Shown: positions 1 through 6,236 of the stretch, in pieces | Numbering within the stretch: position 1 is the stretch's first letter | Layout of the letters: each line of letters starts with the position of its first letter | Assembly: GCA_002402465.1 (NCBI GenBank) | Contig: DHFW01000013.1 | Coordinates: forward strand, 1-61,211 | From: Bacteroidales bacterium UBA4814 | GTDB taxonomy: Bacteria; Bacteroidota; Bacteroidia; Bacteroidales; UBA7960 | DNA: 61,211 nt | Reading direction: 5' to 3' | Notes under the pieces: generated by a model | What the model was told of the DNA's origin: nothing | The model's input: the letters and a program-made list of their open reading frames with translations, nothing else | Database searches by the model: none | Made by a program: the position numbers and the translations under genes

Positions 1-401
1 TCCGATTAATAGGGGGCTAAGCCAATTTACAACGCCAATTTTTTTCAAGTAGAATCATAAAAAAGGCCTCGGAAGTTCCGGGGCTTTATTATTAAAACTT
101 AGCTTTCCCGTCCAGTAAGTCTTGTCTTAATTTCAGAAATCGCAAAAAATTAATATTAACCAGGTTTAATTTTTCGAAAAAACAACAGATTAATTATCTT
201 ATCGTTCTGGTATTTGTTTTTTTTTGCAGTATTTACTTGTCCATATATTTGGCAAGCATAAAATATTAAATCTTTATTTTGTAACAGCCCCCGCTGAGCG
301 GAAATTAGCTTCGCTGAGCCTGACTGCCGTCAGGCACTCCCTCCGGTCGGTTGTAATTCTGCAAAAATTGATAGCTTTGCTAAATCTCTGATTGGCCAGG
401 C
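1..401. other. Gene-free left end of window
   Basis: No coding region is supported here. The stretch is AT-rich and holds a terminator-like hairpin at 66-84 and a 6-bp inverted repeat (CCTGAC 319-324 / GTCAGG 329-334). The sequence around 361-386 (GCAAAAATTGATAGCTTTGC) resembles that at 1343-1366 (GCAAAATTTAATAGCTTTGC), so some short dispersed repeat seems present. The gene feeding the terminator lies outside the window. Confidence 0.5.
66..88 (+). terminator. Rho-independent terminator-like hairpin
   Basis: Stem GCCTCGG (66-72) pairs with CCGGGGC (78-84), one G-T pair, loop of five bases, followed by TTTA. It is preceded by a run of A. It would end a plus-strand transcript entering from outside the window. 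Confidence 0.4.
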
Positions 402-719
402 TTATGCTTTCTTACCGGCTTTTTCTTCCCATAATTTAGGGTTCCTGTCGGTGCTAATAACGGCCAATACTTCAACGGTGTTGTTTTCATCGTTAATGTA
501 GAAATGAGCCATGTATGGAAATTTCTTAACAACCACACAGCGGATTTCATTATACCGAATAGCAAAAAGCTGAGGGTCTTTGTTAAGGGAGTTAATCTGC
601 TTAATTGCAGTATTCTGGAACCGTTTGCCAAGTCCTGCCTGAGCTTCGTTGTACCAGTCGGTAATTTCCTGGATATCGGCAAGAGCTTCTGGTTCAATTT
701 TCACTTTGTACTTTTTCAT
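402..719 (-). CDS. RelE/ParE-type toxin of a toxin-antitoxin pair
   Basis: A 105-residue basic protein with the pattern of the RelE/ParE superfamily: an N-terminal helix pair with a W-Y motif (EITDWYNEAQAGLG, about residues 19-32), a central RRYNEIRCVVV-like strand (here IRYNEIRCVVVKKFPY, about 53-68) and a C-terminal strand ending VEVLAVISTDRNPKLW. This family either cuts mRNA on the ribosome (RelE) or poisons gyrase (ParE); the sequence alone does not decide between them. Its start codon overlaps the stop codon of the upstream antitoxin by one base (TGATG at 721-717), so the two are translationally coupled. The antitoxin-first order is the usual one. Confidence 0.8.
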   Translation of the reverse strand: MKKYKVKIEPEALADIQEITDWYNEAQAGLGKRFQNTAIKQINSLNKDPQLFAIRYNEIRCVVVKKFPYMAHFYINDENNTVEVLAVISTDRNPKLWEEKAGKKA

Positions 720-952
720 CAGGCCTTGAGCGTTTTTTTAGCTTCGTCCCAATCCAAAAGCCTTTCAGGGTTTTTGCGAACCTTATTAAATCGTTTCATA
801 ACGATTCTTTGGTGGGCTTCCGGCACTTCAAGGCTTTCCTGTTCTTTTTTCAATGCGTATTCGAGCAGGTTCTTTATAGCCTGTATCAAGTTTTCATCAT
901 TTAGCAATTTGAATTGCTCGATGATAACTTCCTTTTGTGTTTGTATGTCCAT
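719..952 (-). CDS. Antitoxin, addiction-module component family
   Basis: A 77-residue acidic-to-neutral protein directly upstream of the RelE/ParE toxin. It is mostly helical in appearance and ends with RLLDWDEAKKTLKA (about residues 64-77). The pattern resembles the short addiction-module antitoxins that pair with RelE/ParE toxins in Bacteroidota, where the C-terminal tail wraps the toxin. Start ATG at 952-950. No DNA-binding motif is obvious, although such antitoxins usually repress their own operon. The assignment rests mainly on size, position and the one-base coupling with the toxin. Confidence 0.7.
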   Translation of the reverse strand: MDIQTQKEVIIEQFKLLNDENLIQAIKNLLEYALKKEQESLEVPEAHQRIVMKRFNKVRKNPERLLDWDEAKKTLKA

Positions 953-1138
953 GGCCTAATTTTTTAATCATTACAAAGTTAACCCAAAAGAAGCAAAATT
1001 TCAATAGTAAACCCGACCTTCGCAAAGTGGTTTAACGCGCCTGAAGGCAAGTCTTTCTTAAGTAACACGGATTCTCAATACAGAAGCGCTTGTGGCGCGT
1101 CTCAAAAAAATCTTATTCAAAAACCAACATCACCCCTT

Positions 1139-1270
1139 GCGCTGCGACGGCCCGTCTGCCGCTCAGACCAGCCTTGCGCAGCGCCCGAACTATGGACGTT
1201 CATTATCCCAGGGTTACGCTCGCTTCACTCGCTCACCCTGGGCTATTAATATTTTACCCCTACAGGGTAA
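1139..1270. repeat. Three consecutive stem-loops, REP/BIME-like element
   Basis: Stem 1 is GCGCTGCG (1139-1146) with CGCAGCGC (1177-1184), and inside it GTCTG (1154-1158) with CAGAC (1164-1168). Stem 2 is CCCAGGGT (1207-1214) with ACCCTGGG (1235-1242). Stem 3 is TTACCC (1254-1259) with GGGTAA (1265-1270). All pairings are perfect. Such density of perfect stems in 130 bases points to a mobile palindromic repeat or a structured RNA. Which of the two it is cannot be told from one copy. Confidence 0.55.
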
Positions 1271-1369
1271 TGACGTGTTTGCGGAGATTGCTTATAATTC
1301 GAAAGATGGGGACAGCTATGAACTTTTAAGAATTTGCATTTTTGCAAAATTTAATAGCTTTGCTTAACC

Positions 1370-1441
1370 ATGCCAGACAAGGGCGAAGTGATCAACTACA
1401 CCTACACAGCCACAGGGAAAAAAGAAATGAGAAGTGAGTGA
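1370..1441 (+). pseudogene. Rhs/YD-repeat fragment
   Basis: Reading from 1370 the frame gives MPDKGEVINYTYTATGKK and then RSE and a stop. INYTYTATG is the typical core of an Rhs (YD) repeat, where the family pattern is I-x-Y-x-Y-D-A-T-G. Only about 17 residues match before the frame runs into the 7-base array at 1424. It resembles the second fragment at 5425-5580. It is a scrap of a once larger Rhs gene. Confidence 0.6.
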
Positions 1442-1451
1442 TGAGTAGTGA
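1424..1451. repeat. Degenerate 7-base tandem array, four units
   Basis: Four consecutive 7-base units fit GNNNTGA (GAAATGA, GAAGTGA, GTGATGA, GTAGTGA). The array begins where the Rhs fragment loses similarity. A near twin, also joined to an Rhs fragment, lies at 5567-5594. Confidence 0.6.
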
Positions 1452-1506
1452 GCCAAATACGGGAAAACTTGATGCCCCGGGTTGGGTCAGCACGCCCCAC
1501 GGGCGG

Positions 1507-1761
1507 TTATTTGTAAATATTTTTCCGGTGGCCTATCCTTATTACCTCAACGGTTAATATTTGATCAAAAATATCATAAATGATCCGGTAATTCCCTTGC
1601 CTAACCCTGTAGCCGGGCCTTCCTTTTAATCTTTGGCTACCTGCTGGCCGGGGATCCTCAGCAAGACTGAGAATTTTAGCTTTTACTGATTTATAATCTC
1701 TGGCAGGCAAAGCCTCAAGTTGCTTGATTGCACCCCTTAAAATTCTAATTTGCCAGGTCAT
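1507..1761 (-). CDS. RelE-family mRNA interferase toxin
   Basis: An 84-residue protein with the full RelE pattern: MTWQIRILRGAIKQLEALP start, an LKGRPGYRVRQGNYRIIYD centre (about residues 44-64) and a C-terminal VEVIRIGHRKNIY (about 71-83). The GYRVRxGxYRIIYxI motif carries the basic residues that contact ribosome and mRNA in RelE, and the RIGHRxxIY tail holds the family's usual catalytic-side residues. It overlaps the upstream antitoxin gene by 17 bases. The family cleaves mRNA at the ribosomal A site during stress. This is the clearest toxin call in the window. Confidence 0.88.
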   Translation of the reverse strand: MTWQIRILRGAIKQLEALPARDYKSVKAKILSLAEDPRPAGSQRLKGRPGYRVRQGNYRIIYDIFDQILTVEVIRIGHRKNIYK

Positions 1762-1951
1762 TTCTTGCCGATTCTATCATTTTAAAGGCTTCTTCAGCAA
1801 CAACTGAATCTTCACCGCTTTTCCTGGCTTCGTCATAAGCTTTGATATCCTCCAGTTCCTCGAGAGCATCAAGCATTTTATTGTAGTCACGGATTGGCAA
1901 AATAACGCTTACCCGTTTGCCCTTATCGTTAGTAATAAATTGAGTTTTCAT
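1745..1951 (-). CDS. Antitoxin, Phd/RelB-like
   Basis: A 68-residue protein upstream of the RelE toxin. The N-terminal MKTQFITNDKGKRVSVILPI strand region followed by the helix YNKMLDALEELEDIKAYDEA is the usual form of Phd/YefM-like antitoxins, in which a DNA-binding N-terminus is followed by a toxin-binding tail. The 17-base overlap with the toxin suggests coupled synthesis. Autoregulation of the pair is expected from the family but no operator is identified here. Confidence 0.8.
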   Translation of the reverse strand: MKTQFITNDKGKRVSVILPIRDYNKMLDALEELEDIKAYDEARKSGEDSVVAEEAFKMIESARNDLAN

Positions 1952-2040
1952 TTAATCTAATTTTTAATCTGCTTAAAAACCGTTTATAAGAAAGCCTTTT
2001 CAAATTTAAGAAAAAACCAGAAAAAATCAACCATGCTTCC

Positions 2041-2066
2041 GGCTACAGATATTTCGCGGCGCTGCC
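2041..2066. repeat. Dispersed repeat, copy 1
   Basis: The 18 bases ATATTTCGCGGCGCTGCC (2049-2066) recur exactly at 11764-11781, and the eight bases before them also largely match (GGCTACAG here, GCCTACCA there). A GC-rich 18-mer is very unlikely to recur by chance in 61 kb. Confidence 0.7.
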
Positions 2067-2158
2067 AATTAAACCTACCTGCCACGAGTTGATAATGCAG
2101 CTTTATTTTGCTTTCTGGCTCTTTTCTGCCTAATACCCTGCCTGCTGGTGGGCAGGCT

Positions 2159-2186
2159 TCGGTCTTCGGTCTTCTGACTTCCGACT
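2159..2186. repeat. Degenerate 7-base tandem array, four units
   Basis: Units TCGGTCT, TCGGTCT, TCTGACT and TCCGACT follow one another without gaps (consensus TCNGWCT). It belongs to the same class of fixed-period arrays as 1424-1451, 5567-5594 and 11834-11894, although the unit sequence differs. Confidence 0.55.
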
Positions 2187-2252
2187 CCTAATTAATTTTT
2201 CACTTTCAATTTTTCTTCCTATTATTACAAACCGAAACCCCAATCCACCAAC

Positions 2253-3182
2253 ATGACCGAAGAGATCACAGCCACCAAGCCAGTCTGCTACTACCCCTTC
2301 GGCCAGGGTATGCACCGCCCGCCCGAAGCCACCATAGTGGCCAGCTGGTTTCCCGATTACGGCGAGTTCGGCACCAACCGAAACCTGTATAACGGCAAGT
2401 TGGAGCGCAGCGGAAATCCCGACCCTTCGGGAGAGTTTCAGAATGATTTTGATTTAAACTGGTATGTTTATCCCGTTTTTATCGGGAATTACGGGGTAAA
2501 GTTTTATGATGCACAGATTGGAAGGTGGCATAGCGTGGATCCGCTGGCGGAGAAGGCATATAGTTGGACTCCATATAGGTACGGATTTAATAACCCTATA
2601 AGATTTATTGATCCTGATGGTAGAATAGAGTGGCCTCTTTCAGGAACAACTGCTGTTAACAAAAAGGATTATAAGAATGGAGGATGGGGTTTAAAAAACA
2701 CCGTTGTTAGAACGTCTACATATTTGTCTACGGATAGACCTCCTGGTGCATCTAATCCACATATAGGTATTGATTATAGAGCTGCAGAGAATACACCATT
2801 CTATTCATTAGGTGACGGAACCGTTAGTGCAATAGGCGAAACTAAAAGTGGAGGAAATTTAATTACTGTTGAATATGATGGGGGTGATAAAGTAACCTTT
2901 AGACATATTAATGAGACAACTTCTGGCTTAGAAGTAGGATCAAGTGTACTAGAAGGACAACCCTTGGGTGAAACGGGTAATACAGGAACAGGATCAGCTG
3001 CTCCTCATTTACATATAGATGCTGTCGACAGTGAGGGCAACCGAATTAATCCGGAAAATAGAAATTACGGAACAGTAACAAATGAAAAGTTCTTCAATGA
3101 ATTTAGTGGTGATTACTTGAAATTAAAACAGGCAAAAGATGAGGCAATTAAAAAGTTAAATGAAGCTGGAAGAATTGATTAA
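2253..3182 (+). CDS. Orphan Rhs C-terminal tip with M23 peptidase toxin domain
   Basis: 309 residues, two parts. Residues about 14-124 are the Rhs repeat-associated core: YYPFGQGM, then YGVKFYDAQIGRWHSVDPLA and YRYGFNNPIRFIDPDGR, the last motif (120-124) marking where the shell ends and the variable toxin begins. Residues about 165-280 are an M23 (LytM-type) zinc peptidase: HIGID supplies H170 and D174, and HLH (252-254) supplies the third ligand. M23 enzymes cut peptidoglycan cross-links. A complete Rhs protein has over a thousand residues; here everything before the core is missing. The AT-rich C-terminal half differs from its surroundings, as is usual for exchanged toxin tips. It may be a silent donor tip, a displaced tip or a remnant. 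A lipoprotein gene, the likely immunity gene, starts 19 bases downstream. Confidence 0.8.
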   Translation: MTEEITATKPVCYYPFGQGMHRPPEATIVASWFPDYGEFGTNRNLYNGKLERSGNPDPSGEFQNDFDLNWYVYPVFIGNYGVKFYDAQIGRWHSVDPLAEKAYSWTPYRYGFNNPIRFIDPDGRIEWPLSGTTAVNKKDYKNGGWGLKNTVVRTSTYLSTDRPPGASNPHIGIDYRAAENTPFYSLGDGTVSAIGETKSGGNLITVEYDGGDKVTFRHINETTSGLEVGSSVLEGQPLGETGNTGTGSAAPHLHIDAVDSEGNRINPENRNYGTVTNEKFFNEFSGDYLKLKQAKDEAIKKLNEAGRID

Positions 3183-3201
3183 TTTTTTAAATAAAAATGA
3201 A

Positions 3202-3804
3202 ATGAGTAAGTTCAAGCTAATTATAATATTGACGATGTTATTGACTAGTTGTCGACAGGTTAATAATAAAGATCAGTTACCTCAGAGTTTAGAATTTGAA
3301 ACCCCTATAGATGATAATGCCACAACTGAAGTAGATTTAAGAAACATTCAAAATTTAGCAGATTTTATTTCAAAGAAGTCGTTAATGGAATTAAAAACTT
3401 TTGAGAACAACTTATTTAGTAAAACCAGAGATACTACATTTTATGCAGAAGATGAAAATATTAGCTGGCCAGGGATTCTGTTTTTTGATAATGACCATCT
3501 GATTTTTTGGGTTGAATCAAGTTGGCAAAAACAAGAATATCCTCAACGAATAGTTATTGTAAATTCCAAAATAAAAAAAGATAGTATTTTGTGTGTAGGT
3601 TCCACGTTTTCAAAAATTAAGGATCAATTATCCAGGGAAAGATTGTCAGACCCAGATGGGTACTTTTCGCTTATAGACAGTAAGAATCCTAAAATCAGAT
3701 ACTATTTTGACCTTAAAAAATATAATGGCAGAAATTTGGATACCTTAGTTTTTGATTCTATTCCAAGCGATCTTTCAATTGAAACAATAGTAGTGGATTT
3801 GTAA
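3202..3804 (+). CDS. Putative immunity lipoprotein to the Rhs M23 toxin
   Basis: 200 residues from the ATG at 3202. This start is chosen because it places a signal sequence (KFKLIIILTM) right before a lipobox, LLTSC, with the lipidated cysteine at residue 17. An in-frame start at 3160 would overlap the toxin gene and bury the signal. The rest is an unrecognised soluble domain, rich in D, N and K, and strongly AT-rich at DNA level. Position right after an Rhs toxin tip is the standard place for an immunity gene. A peptidoglycan-cutting toxin acts in the periplasm, and a lipoprotein would protect there, so location fits. No sequence family was recognised; the function is inferred from context only. 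Confidence 0.6.
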   Translation: MSKFKLIIILTMLLTSCRQVNNKDQLPQSLEFETPIDDNATTEVDLRNIQNLADFISKKSLMELKTFENNLFSKTRDTTFYAEDENISWPGILFFDNDHLIFWVESSWQKQEYPQRIVIVNSKIKKDSILCVGSTFSKIKDQLSRERLSDPDGYFSLIDSKNPKIRYYFDLKKYNGRNLDTLVFDSIPSDLSIETIVVDL

Positions 3805-3830
3805 TTATTAAAAAACATTTTGTTCACGGC

Positions 3831-3880
3831 CAACATAGGGTTGAGTAACCTCTATAAATGAAGTTATTCAAAATATGTTG
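3831..3880 (+). ncRNA. Candidate bridge RNA segment upstream of IS110 transposase
   Basis: CAACATA (3831-3837) pairs with TATGTTG (3874-3880). Inside are two hairpins: GGGTT (3838-3842) with AACCT (3847-3851), loop GAGT, and TGAA (3859-3862) with TTCA (3867-3870), loop GTTA. Together they form a three-way junction in 50 bases. Position, about 85 bases before the transposase, matches where IS110-group bridge RNAs lie. The assignment is an inference from structure and place; no known bridge RNA was matched. Confidence 0.35.
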
Positions 3881-3965
3881 ACATGAAACGCCCATGACAG
3901 GATTTTTGACACACAGGAGGATGATTATTGGGGGTAATTTGCGAGCTTTGGGGTAAAAACGAAAG

Positions 3966-5218
3966 ATGGAAAACACAGAAAAACAAGTAGAGTTTGAACA
4001 GGTCATTGAACGCGGATGTGGTATTGATGTGCACAAGAGTGTTGTTGTTGCAACAATCCGTGGCTTAGGCATTAAAGAAAAGACCCGAACCTATGATGGT
4101 TTTACTGAATCCCTTGAATCAATGCGGGATTGGTTAAAGGAGAATAACATAACCCATGTAGCCATGGAAAGCACTGGGGTTTACTGGAAGCCCGTGTACA
4201 ATATTCTGGAAGAAGATTTTGAGATTTTACTGGTCAATGCACGGCACATCAAGAATGTGCCCGGACAAAAAACCGACAAAAGAGACAGTGCATGGATTGC
4301 TAAGCTTTTATTGAGTGGACTATTGAAGGGTAGTTTTGTTCCTCCCAGGCACATTCGGGATTTGAGAGACTTGACCCGTTACAAACGTAAAGTCATAGAG
4401 CAAATATCGTCAGAGAAAAACAGGGTGCATAAGCTTTTGGAAGATGCGAACATTAAACTTTCCAGTGTGGTTAGCAACCTGAGTGGGGCCACGGCCACCA
4501 AAATTATTGATGCCATGATTTCCGGCGAGGAAGACATTCAAGAGTTGGTAAAGCTACGTCATGGGAAAATGCAGTGCACAGTGGAAGAGTTGGCTGCTTC
4601 TCTGAAAGGTAAACTAAGGGCGCATCACAAATTCATGTTGCAGACATATAAGGATTCCATAAAAAGCAAAGAAGCGATCATTGAAAAGTTAGACCAACAG
4701 ATAGACATGCTGTTAAAAGAAAGCGAGCTGTTGCTCGATGCAGAGTTGCTGGCTACCATCCCTGGAGTAGGAAAAGAAGGTGCTTCCTACATCCTGGCCG
4801 AGATAGGCGATAATATGGAGCAGTTTCCAAGCGAACAACATCTGGCATCATGGGCAGGGATGTCGCCGGGCAGTAATGAGTCTGCCGGTAAAAAAAAAGC
4901 TCACGAATAACCCACGGCGATAAATACCTGAAGGTTTTATTGGTACAATGCGCCTGGGCAGCAACAAGAACAAAGAAAACGTATTTGCGAAGTAAGTATG
5001 ATAGTCTTGTAGGACGAAGAGGTAAAAAAAGAGCACTTGTAGCAATAGGACATAAGATCCTGATAGCCGCCTACTTCATCCTGAAAGACAAAGTTGCTTA
5101 CAAAGAGTTAGGACCAGAGTATTTGCAGGATCTAAGAAAAGACAAACAAATTAGCAAGCACATAAGGCTCCTTAAAGAAATGGGGGTGGATGTGGAAATA
5201 AAAGATAAGGTTGCATAA
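3966..5218 (+). pseudogene. IS110-family transposase, split by a -1 frameshift
   Basis: The first frame (3966-4910, 314 residues) carries the DEDD RuvC-like domain: GIDVHK (about residues 19-24), AMESTG, and TDKRD (about 103-107). It also carries the start of the C-terminal Tnp domain: IPGVG and SWAGMSPGSNESAGK, the region of the family's conserved serine. It then reaches a stop. Shifting back one base within a run of nine A at 4890-4898 continues the family sequence (SSRITHGDKYLKVLLVQCAW) to a stop at 5216-5218. The whole would be about 417 residues, normal for IS110. This may be a true mutation, a homopolymer sequencing error, or slippage used for expression. An apparent separate frame from 4940 (TTG) is only the tail. 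Confidence 0.85.
4890..4898 (+). other. A9 run at the transposase frameshift
   Basis: Nine A follow GGT. In frame zero they read three lysines and lead to a TAA at 4908-4910. One extra base, or a -1 slip on A-AAA-AAA, restores the IS110 C-terminus. The heptamer fits the classical bacterial -1 slippery type. Confidence 0.6.
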
Positions 5219-5236
5219 AGGTCGATTTTTACTGGA

Positions 5237-5352
5237 GGTTGAAATATCCATATTAAGATATGGAAACCCCGTACATGAAACTGACTTCAACGCTAAGCAC
5301 ACAGGACTATTGCCTGAGAGCATGTAGATGAAAATTTAACTTTCTTGGCGTT
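5237..5352 (+). ncRNA. Structured region downstream of IS110 transposase
   Basis: TCCATAT (5247-5253) pairs with ATATGGA (5258-5264), extended outward by GGTT (5237-5240) with AACC (5265-5268). Further on AACGCTAAG (5289-5297) pairs with CTTGGCGTT (5344-5352) through one G-T pair, enclosing CAGG (5302-5305) with CCTG (5313-5316). In the IS1111 subgroup the bridge RNA lies on this side, so this is the alternative to the upstream candidate. Confidence 0.3.
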
Positions 5353-5424
5353 ACGCAACAAAAATTAAACAACAGAATATCAAACACATAACAAATTATA
5401 AACAGATGAAAAAGAAGATTTTAA

Positions 5425-5580
5425 AATTCTAAAAGCACTAGCTATAATTTCTTAAATTTACCCTCCAGGGTCTTGAAGGACAACAGCAGCGATATGATAT
5501 CATACACCTACACGGCCACGGGGGTAAAGCTAAGCCAGGCCTTGCAGACAGGTAAGGGGGAAAAAAGAAGTGAGAAGTGA
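5425..5580 (+). pseudogene. Rhs/YD-repeat fragment
   Basis: Open from 5425, the frame reads NSKSTSYNFLNLPSRVLKD and then MISYTYTATGVKLSQALQ before passing into GKGEKRSEK and a stop at 5578-5580. YNFLNLPSRV and ISYTYTATGVKL are textbook Rhs/YD-repeat motifs. There is no start or end of a gene, so this is a scrap about 40 residues long. Like the fragment at 1370 it ends in the sequence GGGAAAAAAGAA and a 7-base array. It lies on the far side of the IS110 element. Confidence 0.7.
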
Positions 5581-5594
5581 GAAGTGAGCAATGA
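5567..5594. repeat. Degenerate 7-base tandem array, four units
   Basis: Three exact GAAGTGA units and one GCAATGA. It is directly joined to the end of an Rhs fragment, as is the array at 1424-1451. The flanking GGGAAAAAA is also shared by the two places. Confidence 0.65.
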
Positions 5595-5701
5595 GAGATT
5601 GAATCTCGTTTTCGGATTAGAAATGAATGAATCTTCGTTTTTCGTTTCCAATAAATTGTGCCAATTTTTAATTCCTGGTGAGGCCATTGCTCAGAAACGA
5701 T

Positions 5702-5709
5702 TAAATTTG
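5702..5709 (+). promoter_or_regulatory. Bacteroidetes -7 element, tatA
   Basis: TAAATTTG fits the TAnnTTTG consensus and ends 14 bases before the ATG of the Tat gene. No TTTG -33 element is found at the usual distance. Confidence 0.4.
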
Positions 5710-5723
5710 CTCTGCATAAACAC

Positions 5724-6146
5724 ATGGTAATTATCCCGGCACATAGTATTTTATTTGGCATCAGTGGTGGTGAGATACTGATCATCCTGGTGGCGGTGCT
5801 TGTGCTTTTCGGGCCGAAGAAGATTCCGGAAATCGCTCGTATGCTTGGCCGGGGCATTAATGAAGTGAAAAAGGTGCAGCGAGAGATCAATTCGGAAATT
5901 CATCGCTATTCGGCCGACATTGAACACGAAGCCCGCGATGTGCAGGAAAAGATTGACCGCCTGAAAAAAGACCTCACCACGCCTGTTGAAGAGCAGACAG
6001 CCCATAAAAATAAGCCCGCTGAACCCGTCGATGACCCTCAAAATACCGAAAAGACAGATCAGGATTCAGACACATTAAGCGATACAAAAGACGCTGAAAA
6101 TGATCTGCCTTATCCCTATAACCAGAAAACTGGCAATGGCACATGA
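5724..6146 (+). CDS. tatA: Twin-arginine translocase subunit, TatA/TatB family
   Basis: 140 residues. The single membrane helix spans about residues 13-28 (ISGGEILIILVAVLVL) and is followed at once by the hinge FGPKK (29-33) and an amphipathic helix (IPEIARMLGRGINEVKKVQREI), the defining TatA/TatB layout. The C-terminal half is a charged, poorly ordered tail. TatA forms the pore that moves folded proteins bearing an RR signal across the inner membrane together with TatC. No tatC lies in the window. The length and long charged tail could also suit a TatB role; sequence does not decide. Confidence 0.88.
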   Translation: MVIIPAHSILFGISGGEILIILVAVLVLFGPKKIPEIARMLGRGINEVKKVQREINSEIHRYSADIEHEARDVQEKIDRLKKDLTTPVEEQTAHKNKPAEPVDDPQNTEKTDQDSDTLSDTKDAENDLPYPYNQKTGNGT

Positions 6147-6236
6147 AAGAGCCGACAATCGTTGCAATTAAAGCAGCACTTTTTCGTTCTTAATTACTAG
6201 AAAAACGCAATAATCTTTAACAGGTTTTCATACACA

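Larger units (their letters stand above)
953..1506. other. Non-coding stretch with structured element, Rhs scrap and 7-mer array
   Basis: Between the two toxin-antitoxin pairs no intact gene is seen. The stretch holds three stem-loops (1139-1270), a short fragment that reads as an Rhs repeat (1370-1441) and a degenerate 7-base array (1424-1451). An open frame at 1092-1367 runs straight through the stem-loops and has no family features, so it is not called. Confidence 0.6.
1952..2252. other. Non-coding stretch before the Rhs tip
   Basis: About 300 bases without a gene. It contains one copy of a dispersed repeat (2041-2066), a 6-bp hairpin (CCTGCC 2137-2142 / GGCAGG 2151-2156) and a degenerate 7-base array (2159-2186). 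The Rhs frame downstream stays open for some codons upstream of 2253 but shows no Rhs similarity there, so the Rhs gene is broken near this point. Confidence 0.5.
3805..5424 (+). mobile_element. IS110-family insertion sequence (ends not resolved)
   Basis: The transposase gene (3966-5218) lies between the immunity gene and an Rhs fragment. IS110 elements lack clear inverted repeats and duplicate little or no target, so the ends cannot be fixed from one copy. The outer limits given are the neighbouring genes' ends. Both flanks contain paired stems (3831-3880 and 5237-5352). In characterised IS110-family elements one non-coding end is transcribed as a bridge RNA that pairs with donor and target DNA. 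Confidence 0.6.

Noticed and set aside
504..959. Plus-strand frame of 151 codons opposite the first toxin-antitoxin pair
   Set aside because: It is the antisense of two well-supported genes and shows no domain.
1092..1367. Open frame of 91 codons on the plus strand
   Set aside because: It passes through three perfect stem-loops, has no family features and overlaps another frame equally long.
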